From contig NZ_AUTC01000001.1 in NCBI RefSeq assembly GCF_001461695.1, positions 186,001 to 250,000 of the forward strand: DNA of 64,000 bases, given 5' to 3'. Shown here in pieces: positions 18,601 to 27,568 of the stretch; position 1 is the stretch's first letter; each line of letters starts with the position of its first letter. Origin of the DNA: Sinorhizobium fredii USDA 205. Its GTDB lineage: Bacteria; Pseudomonadota; Alphaproteobacteria; Rhizobiales; Rhizobiaceae. The notes beneath the pieces were generated by a model. The model saw nothing but the letters and a program-made list of their open reading frames with translations. It was not told the origin of the DNA and ran no database searches. Both the position numbers and the translations under genes were made by a program.

Positions 18601-21600
18601 CGGCGCGCTTGCCGATCGGGAACTCCGCCGTCTGGCTGCGTTCGAACCAGCCTTCGGAGAGGCCCAAGGCGAAGTCACTGAAGATCGACGGCGCACTGAC
18701 GGCAGCGACCAGGGCGCCGTTTTCCCGCAATGTCGACCGCAGCGCGGTGCGGATGCCGGCTTCCTCTTCGACCAGTTGGTACAGGTTGTCCGAGGCGCTG
18801 ACGGCGAGGTCGAAGGGCCCGATCGCGGCGAATTCGCTCTTCTTCAGAATGCGCACATGCGCTTCTTCTTCGAAGGCGATCTCGAGATTGCGCTGGGCGT
18901 TGTCGCGCGGCTCGACGACGGAAAGGGTCGTCCCATGCCGGGCCGCCAGATCGGCCAGACGCCGCGTGAAGCCCGCCGAGACACTGCCCAACTCGACGAT
19001 GCGCAGGCGAGCGCCACGAACCTGTGCGGCCAAGGCGCGTTCGACCATGCCGAGGACCTGATCCATGCGCGAACGGCTCGACACCGAATGGACGGCCTGG
19101 TGATCGAGCGTCGCCTCGCTGATGAAGCCGGCGTTGAAGGCCGCGGCCTCCCCGTCGGCTGTTCCGGCCAACAGCGTGGCGAGACGGCTCAGTGCTTCCG
19201 CATGGGCGTTGTTGATCAACACCGCTTCCACGGCGCGATCGGGACGCTCGCCGTAGAGCTCGCCAAGGATCTCTGCGACGGTCGGAAGCGTGAACTCCGG
19301 CGCGACTTTCCAATTGCCGTTCTGGTGTTCGCAGAGCCCGGCATCCTCGAGCGCATAGAGGCAGTTCGTCAGGAAGCATTGAAACGCGAAATCGCCCGGC
19401 AAGCCATTGCCCTGGATCGTGCTCTTCCCGTGCGCCAGCTTGAGCGCGATCTCATGACAGGCGCGATAGATGGCCGCATTGAAGAGCAGCGTCGCATTGT
19501 CGACGCCGGTGCCGGCGTCGGCCGGTTCCGACAGCTTCGCCGGGACAGTCCCGGCAAGCTTCGCGCCGGGCAGGATCACGTCGGACAGAACGGTCTCATA
19601 GTGGAAGGACAGCCCGTCGAGCGTCTTGTGCTTGCGCAGATAGGTCCGGCGGAAACGGCAATCGTCGAAATGCGCGATCGGCTCGCCGGCCGCATCGTAG
19701 AAATGGAACCTTGCCTTGATCGAATTGGCGCTGACGCGCTCGATCTCGATCGTCGCACGGGCAATCGGCCTTCCTGCGTTGACGACACGCACCGAACCGA
19801 AGCGGACCGGAATATAGGGCGCGCCGCCCTTTTCGCCGGTGAAGCGGTCGAAGAGCGCCACCAGCCCGTGGAAGGTCGCGTCGACAGAGATCGGATGGAG
19901 TGCATAGGTGACGAGCGGATGCCCTGATCCGGTGGGGGCCTTCAGCTCGACCTCGATCAGCCGGTCCCCGTATGCGACCGCCTTGGCCAGCAACTGGAAA
20001 TGCGGGCCGTAGTCGAGCCCGAATTGCTTGGCCGTGTCATAGGCCTTTGCCGGCGTGACGATGCCTGTTTTGGCAAGGCCGCTGATCGATGGGTGTCTTG
20101 CGTTTGCGCCGGCTATCGGCTTGCGGCTTCTCGCCACCGCATGGACCGTCCAGTCGTCCTCCGACAGGCGCTCGCGCGAACGGATCTCGATGTCCCCCGT
20201 CTCCGGCGACAGGATGGTCGAGAGTTCCATGATCCGGCTGTCGCTGAGTTCGAGCGGCCGGACGATCTCGAGATTGGTGATCTCGACCTCGTCGCTGCCG
20301 TAATATTGTTGCGCCGCGGAGACGGCGATCTCGATGAAACCGCTGCCCGGCAGGATCGCCTTGCCGTCGACGACGTGTTCGGCGAGATCCGGGAAAAGAT
20401 GCGCGTCGACATGGTTTTTCCAACTGCCGCTGTTGGGGTCGCCGCGCCAGCCCGTAAGGCGGTAAGGCTTGCTGGAGCGACCGAAGAGATCGGTCGCGTC
20501 CGTGGTGGCCTGCGGGCGCAGCTCGACCGGCTCGAACGGCAGGCTCGGCAGCTCGATGAAGGCGTCGCGCTTGCCGTAGACGCGCGGCCGGTCGACCGCT
20601 GCACCGTGTGCGACAGCCCGCGCCATCGATGCCGAGATCGGGTCCTGCCCCTTCTCCGCGGCATCGCGAAGCAAGGTCGCAACCACCGTTGCCGGAGCCG
20701 CCGCCTGCTTGATCGTCTCCTTGACGTAAGAAGCGAGGATCGGTCGCGGAGAGATTTCGATGAACAACCGGCAGCCGAGCGCGAGCGCCGCGTCGGTGGC
20801 CGCCTGGAAGCGCACCGGCTCGCGGACGTTCTTCCACCAATAGTCCGGATCGAGCTCCGTGCCGTCGAGAGCGCTGCCGGTGACCGTCGAGAGATAGGTC
20901 AGTTCCGTCCGGCGCGGGGCGATATCGGGAATATCGGCAAGGAACGCCTCTTTCGCCTGATCGATGATCGGATGGTGGAACGGGTAGTTGATGTCGAGGA
21001 TCTGGACCGGGATCTTCGCCTTGCGGGCGGCGTCGCGGAAGGCGGTGACCTCGTGCGCCGGCCCGGAAATCGTCACCGAATTATGCGCATTCACGGCTGC
21101 GACGCAGACTTCGTCGAGGCCGCGCGCCTCAGCGAAGGCGGCCGCCGCCTCCTCGCCGAGCATCACGGCTGCCATCGTACCCTGGCCCGCCAGCAGGTCC
21201 TGGTGCAGCGAGCGCTTTGCGACGATCGACACGGCATCGACCAGCGTCAGGGCGCCGGCCGCGTAGGCTGCGGCGATCTCGCCGACCGAATGGCCGAACA
21301 CGGCGGCCGGCTTGACGCCCATCGCCACGAGCGAGTCGGAAAGTGCAGCCTGGATCGCGAACAGCAGCGGCTGGGCGATCTTGGTGTCGGCGAGCTTCTT
21401 GTCCAGTTCCGGATCGGTCAGCAGATCCTTGAGATCGATATCGGAGTGGAACTTGAAGAGTGCGCTGACGGAGGTGAAGGACTGCCGGAAGTGCAGGTTT
21501 TCGCGGAAGGCATCGGCGCCCATGCCGGCCCATTGCGAGCCGTTGCCGGAGAAGACGAACGCGACCTGCGCATTCTTGACCGGCGCTTCGCCGACTTCGC

Positions 21601-23137
21601 CGATATCCGAACCCGGATTGTCGAGGTGGCTGGCGATCGCACGGACGATGTCTTCGGGATGATCGCTGCGCGCTGCAAAGCGGTGGCGCATGTGGGTGCG
21701 GTTCGCGCCCGAGGCGGCGATGATGGCGCGCGTCTCTTCCTTCGAAGCGTTCGCGAAGGACCCTTTGTAGTCCTTGAGCAGGTTTTCGAGGCTCGACTGC
21801 GTATGGGCGCTTGCGAGAAACACGTGTCCGGACGATGCGGCCGAGGCCTTTTCCTGCTGGACCGGATCGGGATCGCTGATGACGACATGCGCGTTGGCGC
21901 CGCCGAAGCCGAAGGAATTGATGCCGGCGAGCCGCGCGCGCTTGCCCTTCAGGAGTTCGATCGGATTGGCGGTGACGCGGACATTGAGGCCCTCGAAGTC
22001 GATGTGCTCGTTCGGCGTGTCGAAGTGCAGCGAGGCCGGAAGATAGTTGTGCTCGAGCGCCAGCACGGCCTTCATCATGCCGAACAGGCCCGAGGCCGGC
22101 TCGGTATGGCCAATATTCGACTTGATGGAGCCGATCGGCACCGGGGCCCGGCGCCTGGCGCCGATGACCGTGCCGATGGACCACACTTCCGCCGGGTCGC
22201 CGACCTTGGTGCCCGTGCCGTGGCCCTCGACGAAGGCCACCTGATTGGCGTCGATGCCGTTGCCCTCGTAGATTGCCTTGAGCAGATTGGCCTGTGCCTC
22301 GCGCGAAGGCAGCGAGATGCCGTTGGTACGACCGGCCGAGTTGGTGCCGGAAGCGACGATCCTGGCGTAGCTCCGGTCCCTTTCCCGACGCGCCCGGTCC
22401 GAGCGCCGCAGGACGAAGACGACGCCGCCCTCGGCCCGGACATAGCCGGCGCCGTCATTGTCATAGGCGCGGCAGAGCCCCTCCGGCGACAGCATGCGTG
22501 CCTGGGCGAAGCCGACGAAGGGAAGCGGATGGGCGAGAATGTTGACGCCGCCGACGATCGCCGTATCGATCTCGCCGGCATTGAGTGCCCGCATAGCCTG
22601 GTCGAGCGCGACCAGCGAGGAAGAACAGGCGGTATCGACGGTCATGCTCGGGCCGCTCAGCCCGAAGACGTGCGAAATGCGGTTGGAGACGATCGAGAGC
22701 GTGTTGCCCGTCATGAAATAGGGGCCGGCGGCTGCCGGGTCTTCGACCGTCAGGTTGGCGTGATCGAGGCTCGACGCGCCGATATAGACGCCGACATTCT
22801 CGCCGTGCAGCGATGCGACCGAGATATTTGCGTCCTCGAGGGCGCGCCAGGCAAGCTGCAGCAGCACCCGCTGCTGCGGGTCCATATACATGGCCTCGCG
22901 CTGCGACATGCCGAACACGGCCGGGTCGAAATCGTAGATCGTGTCGAGAACGCCGGCGGCGAACGAATAGGTCTTGCCCGGCGTTCCCATCACCGGGTGC
23001 CAGAAGCGCGCCAAGTCCCAACGATCGCCCGGCACGCTGGAGACGGTGCACATGCCTTGACGAAGGATTTTGAAGAGCGCCTGCGGCGATTGCGCTCCAG
23101 GTGCCAGGCATGCACGCCCTATGATTTCAACAGTCAT
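15635..23137 (-). CDS. rkpA: Type I highly reducing polyketide/fatty acid synthase RkpA
   Basis: 2500-residue multidomain synthase for a lipid needed in K-antigen production. Domains in order: ketosynthase 1-430 (active Cys in VDTACSSSL near 170; His in EGHGTGT and KSNIGHTEP), acyltransferase ~525-830 (GNGSQWAGMG; Ser in GHSVGEIAAAY near 616), dehydratase ~890-1170 (HVVDGKAILPG near 921), a methyltransferase-like region ~1320-1500, enoylreductase ~1785-2090 (HGAAGGVGLAALQ near 1905), ketoreductase ~2110-2300 (VVGGIGGFGLVAANW) and acyl carrier ~2390-2480 (Ser in GLDSLMAVEL near 2422). This is the order of iterative highly reducing synthases, giving a saturated chain. The methyltransferase glycine motif reads VELGSVSAG, so that domain is probably inactive. 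No thioesterase: release likely depends on RkpG. Confidence 0.95.
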   Translation of the reverse strand: MTVEIIGRACLAPGAQSPQALFKILRQGMCTVSSVPGDRWDLARFWHPVMGTPGKTYSFAAGVLDTIYDFDPAVFGMSQREAMYMDPQQRVLLQLAWRALEDANISVASLHGENVGVYIGASSLDHANLTVEDPAAAGPYFMTGNTLSIVSNRISHVFGLSGPSMTVDTACSSSLVALDQAMRALNAGEIDTAIVGGVNILAHPLPFVGFAQARMLSPEGLCRAYDNDGAGYVRAEGGVVFVLRRSDRARRERDRSYARIVASGTNSAGRTNGISLPSREAQANLLKAIYEGNGIDANQVAFVEGHGTGTKVGDPAEVWSIGTVIGARRRAPVPIGSIKSNIGHTEPASGLFGMMKAVLALEHNYLPASLHFDTPNEHIDFEGLNVRVTANPIELLKGKRARLAGINSFGFGGANAHVVISDPDPVQQEKASAASSGHVFLASAHTQSSLENLLKDYKGSFANASKEETRAIIAASGANRTHMRHRFAARSDHPEDIVRAIASHLDNPGSDIGEVGEAPVKNAQVAFVFSGNGSQWAGMGADAFRENLHFRQSFTSVSALFKFHSDIDLKDLLTDPELDKKLADTKIAQPLLFAIQAALSDSLVAMGVKPAAVFGHSVGEIAAAYAAGALTLVDAVSIVAKRSLHQDLLAGQGTMAAVMLGEEAAAAFAEARGLDEVCVAAVNAHNSVTISGPAHEVTAFRDAARKAKIPVQILDINYPFHHPIIDQAKEAFLADIPDIAPRRTELTYLSTVTGSALDGTELDPDYWWKNVREPVRFQAATDAALALGCRLFIEISPRPILASYVKETIKQAAAPATVVATLLRDAAEKGQDPISASMARAVAHGAAVDRPRVYGKRDAFIELPSLPFEPVELRPQATTDATDLFGRSSKPYRLTGWRGDPNSGSWKNHVDAHLFPDLAEHVVDGKAILPGSGFIEIAVSAAQQYYGSDEVEITNLEIVRPLELSDSRIMELSTILSPETGDIEIRSRERLSEDDWTVHAVARSRKPIAGANARHPSISGLAKTGIVTPAKAYDTAKQFGLDYGPHFQLLAKAVAYGDRLIEVELKAPTGSGHPLVTYALHPISVDATFHGLVALFDRFTGEKGGAPYIPVRFGSVRVVNAGRPIARATIEIERVSANSIKARFHFYDAAGEPIAHFDDCRFRRTYLRKHKTLDGLSFHYETVLSDVILPGAKLAGTVPAKLSEPADAGTGVDNATLLFNAAIYRACHEIALKLAHGKSTIQGNGLPGDFAFQCFLTNCLYALEDAGLCEHQNGNWKVAPEFTLPTVAEILGELYGERPDRAVEAVLINNAHAEALSRLATLLAGTADGEAAAFNAGFISEATLDHQAVHSVSSRSRMDQVLGMVERALAAQVRGARLRIVELGSVSAGFTRRLADLAARHGTTLSVVEPRDNAQRNLEIAFEEEAHVRILKKSEFAAIGPFDLAVSASDNLYQLVEEEAGIRTALRSTLRENGALVAAVSAPSIFSDFALGLSEGWFERSQTAEFPIGKRAAVSHWQKCLADLELSDVSVSDCECPHGNAILIEARGTAGAARPPASHAGGIPYLLIETDVRRSSAPAGAIPVAASGDLAADIAVLGTAIDGLGEKPVRAVFVSATADHIGDDDSALLQTQVLALSAFAEALKQRAGNAELVGEARPRLVLVAPGGGPVSESASSGVNSGLWTFVRVLQNEYEFLDVHSLDLADRTASYEEMLASALPLLAIEGSNREWLLDRATGLVSEIRAVSGPAAKSEGKISAFSAATIRQRVSSQVSSITWEETDVPRAGPGEIVVSVAATGLNFRDVMWAMGLLPEEALEDGFAGATIGMELSGHVVEVGEGVDDLAVGDAVMAIASAAFSTHAVVSRAGVAKLPQTISPVAAATLPVAFLTAYYAMVELGRIRSGETILIHGAAGGVGLAALQVAKLKGAKVIATAGTREKRRFLTMLGADHVFDSRSLGFVNDVRAVTGGEGVDLVLNSLFAEAMEQSLALVKPFGRFLELGKRDYYADSKIGLRPFRRNVSYFGIDADQLLVNQPELTKRIFMEIGELFDQGRLTPLPYRAFDFDEIGNAFRLMQNAGHIGKIVVLPPVAGQHEIAAKPRRGMKVDPDGMHLVVGGIGGFGLVAANWLVEKGARNIALCSRRGQPDAATSAMVDRWKKAGVAASLHACDVTDAAAVEALLASLRAQAPLRSIVHAAMVLDDALISNLTHERNRPVIDVKAKGAAILDRLTRQDALDNFILFSSATTLVGNPGQANYVAANGYLEGLARARRAAGLAGLAVGFGAIADAGYLTQNADVNDLLAKRIGKTALKAHVALDMVESHIAADPGGVDAAVVMISEIDWGAARNLPVARNALFEVILRSADQHASGTEGTKMDLVAMIEGKSPQEAEDILFDLVAGEIAAILRVAKDTVTRSKILKEIGLDSLMAVELGISFQQNTGFDMPLSGVADNTTVGDVARKLYEKVSKRDQSDDGEAGDDKLVTELTQRHVGAAKEKALSQ

Positions 23138-23542
23138 GTATGATCGAACGCTCTAGAACTGCCGTTAAAATTGTCCCAGCCAATTGCAACGTCAAACGAA
23201 AATTGCAACCGGCGATACGTTTGCTGAGTGGTTTTCCCCGTTTTTTGTCCCCCTGCTTGCATTAGGGAGCTTTTAACTCATAGGGCCTAGCTTTCAACCC
23301 CAAAGGACTAGATAAACGGCCTGCAATCCCCGTCCAACACAATTACGGCGACAGCACGTAACCGATTTCGACGGCAGTATGGCCGGAAAGGCGCAGTTCC
23401 GAATATTTTGGCTCGCTTAACGGCGGGTGGCTTGTTGTGGGACGGCGATTGTGCTTTTCAGTGACCGGCGGATTCCTGCCGGGAAGGATGCGGCGCAGAT
23501 GTTTGAATGGAATCATCGCTGTGCCGAATACGGAGTGAAGTA
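23138..23542. promoter_or_regulatory. Divergent promoter region rkpA / rkpU
   Basis: This 405-bp gap is AT-richer than its flanks and must hold the promoters of both rkp units. Two direct copies of AATTGCAAC lie at 23182-23190 and 23201-23209, 19 bp apart (about two helical turns), 45-72 bp upstream of the rkpA start, as expected for a regulator binding on one face. Runs of T and C (23230-23260) follow. I see no gene here; an open frame on the minus strand (23343-23621) overlaps the rkpU signal peptide and is rejected. Confidence 0.45.
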
Positions 23543-24730
23543 GTGAAACGAGTGACTGCCCTTCTGCTTTGTACCGCGCTAGCGGGGTGTCAGGCTGTAC
23601 CGGGCGAGGGGCCCCTGACAAGCGATATCGTCGCAGAGGCCGGCCAATCGGGATCGCAAATCGGCAGGAAGAACGCCACCGTTTTCGACATCATCGATAT
23701 CGACGGCCAGTCCGCACGGCTCGTTTCCGAGTATGTGGCGACGACGCTGAGCCGCCGCTTCGGCATTGGCGGCGGGGTCGGTCAGGTGGTGATCGGCGTC
23801 GGCGACCAGCTGAAGGTCACCATTTTCGAGGCCGGCAGTGACGGCCTGTTTTCCACAACGGAATCGAAGCAGACGAGCATCGACCTCGTTGTCCAGCCGG
23901 ACGGCAAGGCGGCGATCCCTTATGTCGGCTCCGTCCGCTTCGCCGGCTTGACGCTGGAACAGGCACGCCAGGCGATCCTCGACGCGCTGAAGCAGAAGGC
24001 CGTCGAGCCGGACGTCATCGTCACCAGCACGTCGACCGCTTCGCGCATCGTCACCGTGTCCGGTGCCGTCGGCCGCCCGTCGGTCGTGCCGCTCAATCTC
24101 GTCAGCGAAACGATCAACGAGGTCATCGCCAAGGCCGGCGGTCCCTCGGCGCAGCCGTACGAGACCTATGTCACGTTGGTGCGCGGCAAGAAGACCGGCA
24201 CGGTTCTGCTGAAGTCGATCATCGAGAGCCCGTCGGAAAACATCCATGTCAAGCAGGGCGACCAGATCTTCGTCACCCGCGATCCGCGCACCTTCACGAT
24301 CCTCGGCCAGGTGCGCGCCAATCAGCGCGTCGAGTTCGGCGCCAACGACCTGAACCTGCTCGAAGCCGTGGCGCTCGCCGGCGGCGGAGCGGATCGGACC
24401 ATCGATGCGAAGGGCTACTTCGTCTTCCGCTACGAGGAGCCGGACATCGTCATGAGCCTGCTCGGCCGGGAGCGTTTCAACACCATGCTGAGCAAGGGCA
24501 TGCAGCCCGACAGGGTCGGCCGCTACCCGATCGTCTACCGCTTCAACATGACGAACCCGGACAGCCTGATCGTCGGACAGACCTTCCCGATCAAGAATCG
24601 CGACGTGATCTACGCCTCGCGCCACCCCTCGGTCGACATCACGAAGTTCATGGATTTCATCGCTCGGCCGATCGGCATTGCGAACTCCGGCGTCAACATC
24701 GCCGACAATCTCGACGATCTCAACAACTGA
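23543..24730 (+). CDS. rkpU: Capsule polysaccharide export lipoprotein RkpU (Wza/KpsD family)
   Basis: 395-residue outer-membrane/periplasmic export protein. GTG 23543 is chosen because CGGAG sits 7 bases upstream and it opens a classic lipoprotein signal, KRVTALLLCTALAGC, with lipid-bearing Cys16. ATG 23507 would add 12 residues ahead of the signal. After the signal come a Poly_export domain (GVGDQLKVTIFEAG, VQPDGKAAIPYVGSVRFAGLTLEQAR) and SLBB-type segments (VTVSGAVGRPSVVPL, FTILGQVRANQRVEFG). It probably forms part of the channel that brings K-antigen to the cell surface. It is divergent from rkpA, as in S. meliloti. Confidence 0.93.
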   Translation: MKRVTALLLCTALAGCQAVPGEGPLTSDIVAEAGQSGSQIGRKNATVFDIIDIDGQSARLVSEYVATTLSRRFGIGGGVGQVVIGVGDQLKVTIFEAGSDGLFSTTESKQTSIDLVVQPDGKAAIPYVGSVRFAGLTLEQARQAILDALKQKAVEPDVIVTSTSTASRIVTVSGAVGRPSVVPLNLVSETINEVIAKAGGPSAQPYETYVTLVRGKKTGTVLLKSIIESPSENIHVKQGDQIFVTRDPRTFTILGQVRANQRVEFGANDLNLLEAVALAGGGADRTIDAKGYFVFRYEEPDIVMSLLGRERFNTMLSKGMQPDRVGRYPIVYRFNMTNPDSLIVGQTFPIKNRDVIYASRHPSVDITKFMDFIARPIGIANSGVNIADNLDDLNN

Positions 24731-24736
24731 CGGTCG

Positions 24737-24756
24737 TGTGGGGCACGTCCCCCACA
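24737..24756 (+). terminator. Hairpin after rkpU
   Basis: TGTGGGG pairs with CCCCACA around six bases, seven bases after the rkpU stop. There is no U-tract, so it may be a weak or Rho-assisted terminator. Confidence 0.45.
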
Positions 24757-24961
24757 GGCCAGGCCCCTCCGAACGAAGCCGCGCTTGGCCGCTCCGCCGC
24801 TAACATCCTAGAATCGATCGCCTTTATGGGCTTGCGTTCATTTCCGCCGGAATGCGAGCAGCCGGCGAACATGCTTGCCGCCTCGCGCGTTCTGTGATTG
24901 ATCTTGCGGTTAAATCGATTTGCCGGTCGCCAATGTTGGTCGGTGATCGCGAGGAGTGGCC

Positions 24962-25561
24962 ATGGCTGAAGATGCCCTGATCGTCATCGACATGCAGAAC
25001 GACTTCTGCCCGGGCGGCGCGCTTGCGGTGGCGGGCGGCGATGAAATCGTGCCGATCGTCAACCGCCTGATCGAAGGGGCCCGGCACGTCATCCTGACGC
25101 AGGACTGGCACCCGGCCGGGCATTCGAGCTTTGCGTCGAGCCACCCCGGCAAGGCGCCCTTCCAGACGGTAACGATGCCCTATGGCGAGCAGACGCTGTG
25201 GCTCGATCACTGCGTCCAGGGAAGTCCGGGCGCCGATTTTCATCCTGCTCTGCGATGGACGACTGCGGAACTGGTCATCCGCAAGGGGTTCCGCACCGGG
25301 ATCGACAGCTATTCCGCCTTCTTCGAGAACGATCACCGGACCCCGACCGGCCTCGCCGGCTACCTGCGCGAACGCGGAATATCCAAAGTGTCGCTCTGCG
25401 GCCTGGCGACCGATTTCTGCGTCGCCTTCTCGGCGCTCGATGCGGTCGCTGAGGGTTTTTCGACTTCCGTCGTGCTTGGCGCCTGTCGCGGCATCGATCT
25501 GAACGGATCGCTTGCCGCGATGACCCGGCGCATGCGTGATGCGGGCGTTGAACTGATCTAG
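24962..25561 (+). CDS. pncA: Nicotinamidase (pyrazinamidase)
   Basis: 199-residue isochorismatase-fold hydrolase converting nicotinamide to nicotinate in the NAD salvage pathway. Catalytic Asp10 is in VIDMQNDFCPGG. The metal-binding region reads TQDWHPAGHSSF, the catalytic Lys is in VIRKGFRTGIDSYSAFFEN and the nucleophile Cys153 is in GLATDFCVAFSA. ATG 24962 follows GAGGAG at 5 bases; an in-frame GTG at 24956 is less likely. It is followed 66 bp later by pncB, which uses its product. Confidence 0.96.
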   Translation: MAEDALIVIDMQNDFCPGGALAVAGGDEIVPIVNRLIEGARHVILTQDWHPAGHSSFASSHPGKAPFQTVTMPYGEQTLWLDHCVQGSPGADFHPALRWTTAELVIRKGFRTGIDSYSAFFENDHRTPTGLAGYLRERGISKVSLCGLATDFCVAFSALDAVAEGFSTSVVLGACRGIDLNGSLAAMTRRMRDAGVELI

Positions 25562-25627
25562 CCGCGCCGGAGCAGGATCAATCGATCGCCACGGCCCGGT
25601 GGCGATCCAGAAGGAGCGTAGTCCGAG

Positions 25628-26932
25628 ATGCCAAAGACCGATATCGCGCGGCGGGTCTATAACCATACCTGGAAGCTGGATCCGATCATCCGCAGCCTGT
25701 TGGATACGGATTTCTACAAGCTGCTGATGCTGCAGATGATCTGGCAGCTCTATCCGGACGTCGATGCGACCTTCTCGCTGATTAACCGCACCAAGACCGT
25801 GCGCCTTGCCGAGGAGATCGACGAACAGGAACTGCGCGACCAGCTCGATCATGCGCGCACCCTGCGTTTCACCAAGAAGGAGATGATCTGGCTCGCCGGT
25901 AACACGTTCTACGGCCGCAAGCAGATCTTCTCGCCGGAATTCCTTTCCTGGCTTGCCAGGTTCCGCCTGCCCGAATACGAGCTGTCGCGCCGCGACGGCC
26001 AGTTCGAGCTGACCTTCCGCGGTCGCTGGGTCGAGACGACCATGTGGGAGATCCCGGCGCTGGCGATCATCAACGAGCTGCGCTCGCGCACCGCGATGAA
26101 GGGCCTCGGCCCCTTCACGCTCGACGTGCTCTATGCGCGCGCCAAGGCGAAGATGTGGTCGAAGGTCGAGCAACTGCGGCAATATCCGAACCTGCGCATT
26201 TCCGACTTCGGCACGCGCCGCCGGCACAGCTTCCTGTGGCAGCGCTGGTGCGTCGAGGCGCTGAAGGAAGGCATCGGCGCCTCCTTCTCGGGTTCGAGCA
26301 ACGTGCTCCTCGCCATGGACAACGATCTGGAGGCGCTCGGCACCAATGCCCACGAACTGCCGATGGTGGCGGCCGCCCTTGCCCGCAATGACAAGGAACT
26401 TGCCGCCGCCCCCTACAAGGTCCTGCAGGACTGGAACCAGCTCTATGGCGGCAATCTGCTGATCGTCCTGCCGGATTCCTTCGGCACCGCCGCCTTCCTG
26501 CGCAATGCCCCCGACTGGGTGGCGGACTGGACCGGCTTCCGGCCGGACAGTGCCCCGCCGATTGAGGGCGGCGAGAAGATCATCGCCTGGTGGACGAAGA
26601 TGGGCCGGGACCCGCGCGACAAGCTGTTGATCTTCTCCGACGGGCTCGACGTCGACACGATCATCAAGGCCTATCGCCATTTCGAAGGGCGCGTGCGCAT
26701 GAGCTTCGGCTGGGGCACCAACCTGACCAATGATTTTGCCGGCTGCGCGCCGACCGAGATCGGCGGCCTCAACCCGATTTCGATCGTCTGCAAGGTCAGC
26801 GAAGCCAATGGCCGCCCGGCCGTCAAGCTGTCGGACAATCCGCGCAAGGCGACCGGCGATCCCGCCGAAGTCGAGCGTTATTTGAAGTTCTTCGGATCGG
26901 AGGATTTCGTCGAGCAGAACGTCCGGGTATGA
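25628..26932 (+). CDS. pncB: Nicotinate phosphoribosyltransferase
   Basis: 434 residues, the usual length of bacterial PncB. It joins nicotinate to PRPP to give nicotinate mononucleotide. Recognised segments: [20 protein letters not shown], the family signature around [15 protein letters not shown] with the phosphohistidine region, [25 protein letters not shown], and the PRPP-site stretch [17 protein letters not shown]...[12 protein letters not shown]. An AGAAGGAG ribosome site precedes ATG 25628. It is probably cotranscribed with pncA. Confidence 0.97.
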   Translation: MPKTDIARRVYNHTWKLDPIIRSLLDTDFYKLLMLQMIWQLYPDVDATFSLINRTKTVRLAEEIDEQELRDQLDHARTLRFTKKEMIWLAGNTFYGRKQIFSPEFLSWLARFRLPEYELSRRDGQFELTFRGRWVETTMWEIPALAIINELRSRTAMKGLGPFTLDVLYARAKAKMWSKVEQLRQYPNLRISDFGTRRRHSFLWQRWCVEALKEGIGASFSGSSNVLLAMDNDLEALGTNAHELPMVAAALARNDKELAAAPYKVLQDWNQLYGGNLLIVLPDSFGTAAFLRNAPDWVADWTGFRPDSAPPIEGGEKIIAWWTKMGRDPRDKLLIFSDGLDVDTIIKAYRHFEGRVRMSFGWGTNLTNDFAGCAPTEIGGLNPISIVCKVSEANGRPAVKLSDNPRKATGDPAEVERYLKFFGSEDFVEQNVRV

Positions 26933-26958
26933 GGGCTCTTCCGCTGCGTGGTCCCCAT

Positions 26959-26985
26959 AAAAAAGAAACCGGCTGAGCCGGTTTC
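26959..26985 (-). terminator. Rho-independent terminator of the small RNA
   Basis: GAAACCGGC and GCCGGTTTC form a 9-bp stem with a TGA/TCA loop. On the minus strand it runs directly into TTTTTT (26964-26959). It points left, so it does not serve pncB on the plus strand except perhaps as a weak bidirectional stop. Confidence 0.85.
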
Positions 26986-27111
26986 AAAGAAAGGGGAATT
27001 GCGAGTGTCCACCATCGCACCATCAAACTAACGGTTGAATCTTAAGCTTCCGTTAGCACCAGACGCGTCGCCGAAGGATCTGGCTTCGGCGATCAGAAAA
27101 CAGCTCCGAAT
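26959..27111 (-). ncRNA. Candidate trans-acting small RNA
   Basis: On the minus strand, a perfect TATAAT at 27123-27118 is followed by about 150 bases with three stem-loops in order. TCGCCGAAG/CTTCGGCGA (27068-27092) has 9-bp arms, CTAACGG/CCGTTAG (27028-27056) has 7-bp arms, and a 9-bp GC-rich hairpin (26965-26985) is followed by six U. Between the second and third is a largely unpaired stretch with ATTCCCCTTTC, which could pair with ribosome sites. No open frame fits. Size, layout and location between genes match Hfq-dependent rhizobial sRNAs (the alpha-r families); I cannot say which. The -35 region is not close to consensus. Confidence 0.7.
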
Positions 27112-27212
27112 GGCGCAATTATATGACTTATTGGGGTCCCTCACTATTTTCTTGAAATTCCCCGGAAATGCCCCATGATGCCCCCAATTGAGGTACACCT
27201 TGGGAGGGGTTC

Positions 27213-27425
27213 GTGCGTCAAGCCTATTCACCCGATGATGTCGATGTCATGCGCGGAGCACTGGATGTCTGGTGCGCCCTGCACAATGTCGGCAAGGATG
27301 GAGCAGAGGCCGATAGAGCCGCTCGGCGCATCCTCGACCTGATGGACAGAAGGAAGTGCTCCGCCGACGAGCTTCTCGCTCAACTCGGAGACTTCAGACC
27401 GGAACCGCGTCAGCGGGCTTTCTGA
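27213..27425 (+). CDS. Small hypothetical protein
   Basis: 70 residues from GTG 27213, which follows GGGAGGGG by five bases, an excellent ribosome site. The sequence (VDVMRGALDVWCALHNVGKDG...AARRILDLMDRRKCSADELLAQL) is predicted mostly helical and soluble. I recognise no domain. It is divergent from the candidate small RNA, and a CTTGAA at 27151 could be part of its promoter. Confidence 0.6.
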   Translation: MRQAYSPDDVDVMRGALDVWCALHNVGKDGAEADRAARRILDLMDRRKCSADELLAQLGDFRPEPRQRAF

Positions 27426-27568
27426 ATCAAGCGACAACATCGTTTGACGTCCGAGCGGCGGGTCCGTATCAACGGGCTCCCGCGTGGACGGAGACGGGCG
27501 CCTGCCTCGACGGTCAACCGGCCGGCAAGCGGCGCGCCGGGTCGACGCATGCTGTCGGCGCTCGACGG

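Noticed and set aside
20000..23143. 1047-codon open frame on the plus strand (also 15638-16720, 16805-17830, 18041-19927)
   Set aside because: Antisense shadows of rkpA, which has complete, ordered catalytic domains.
24824..26680. 618-codon minus-strand frame over pncA/pncB
   Set aside because: Shadow of two unmistakable enzymes; no start signal or family.
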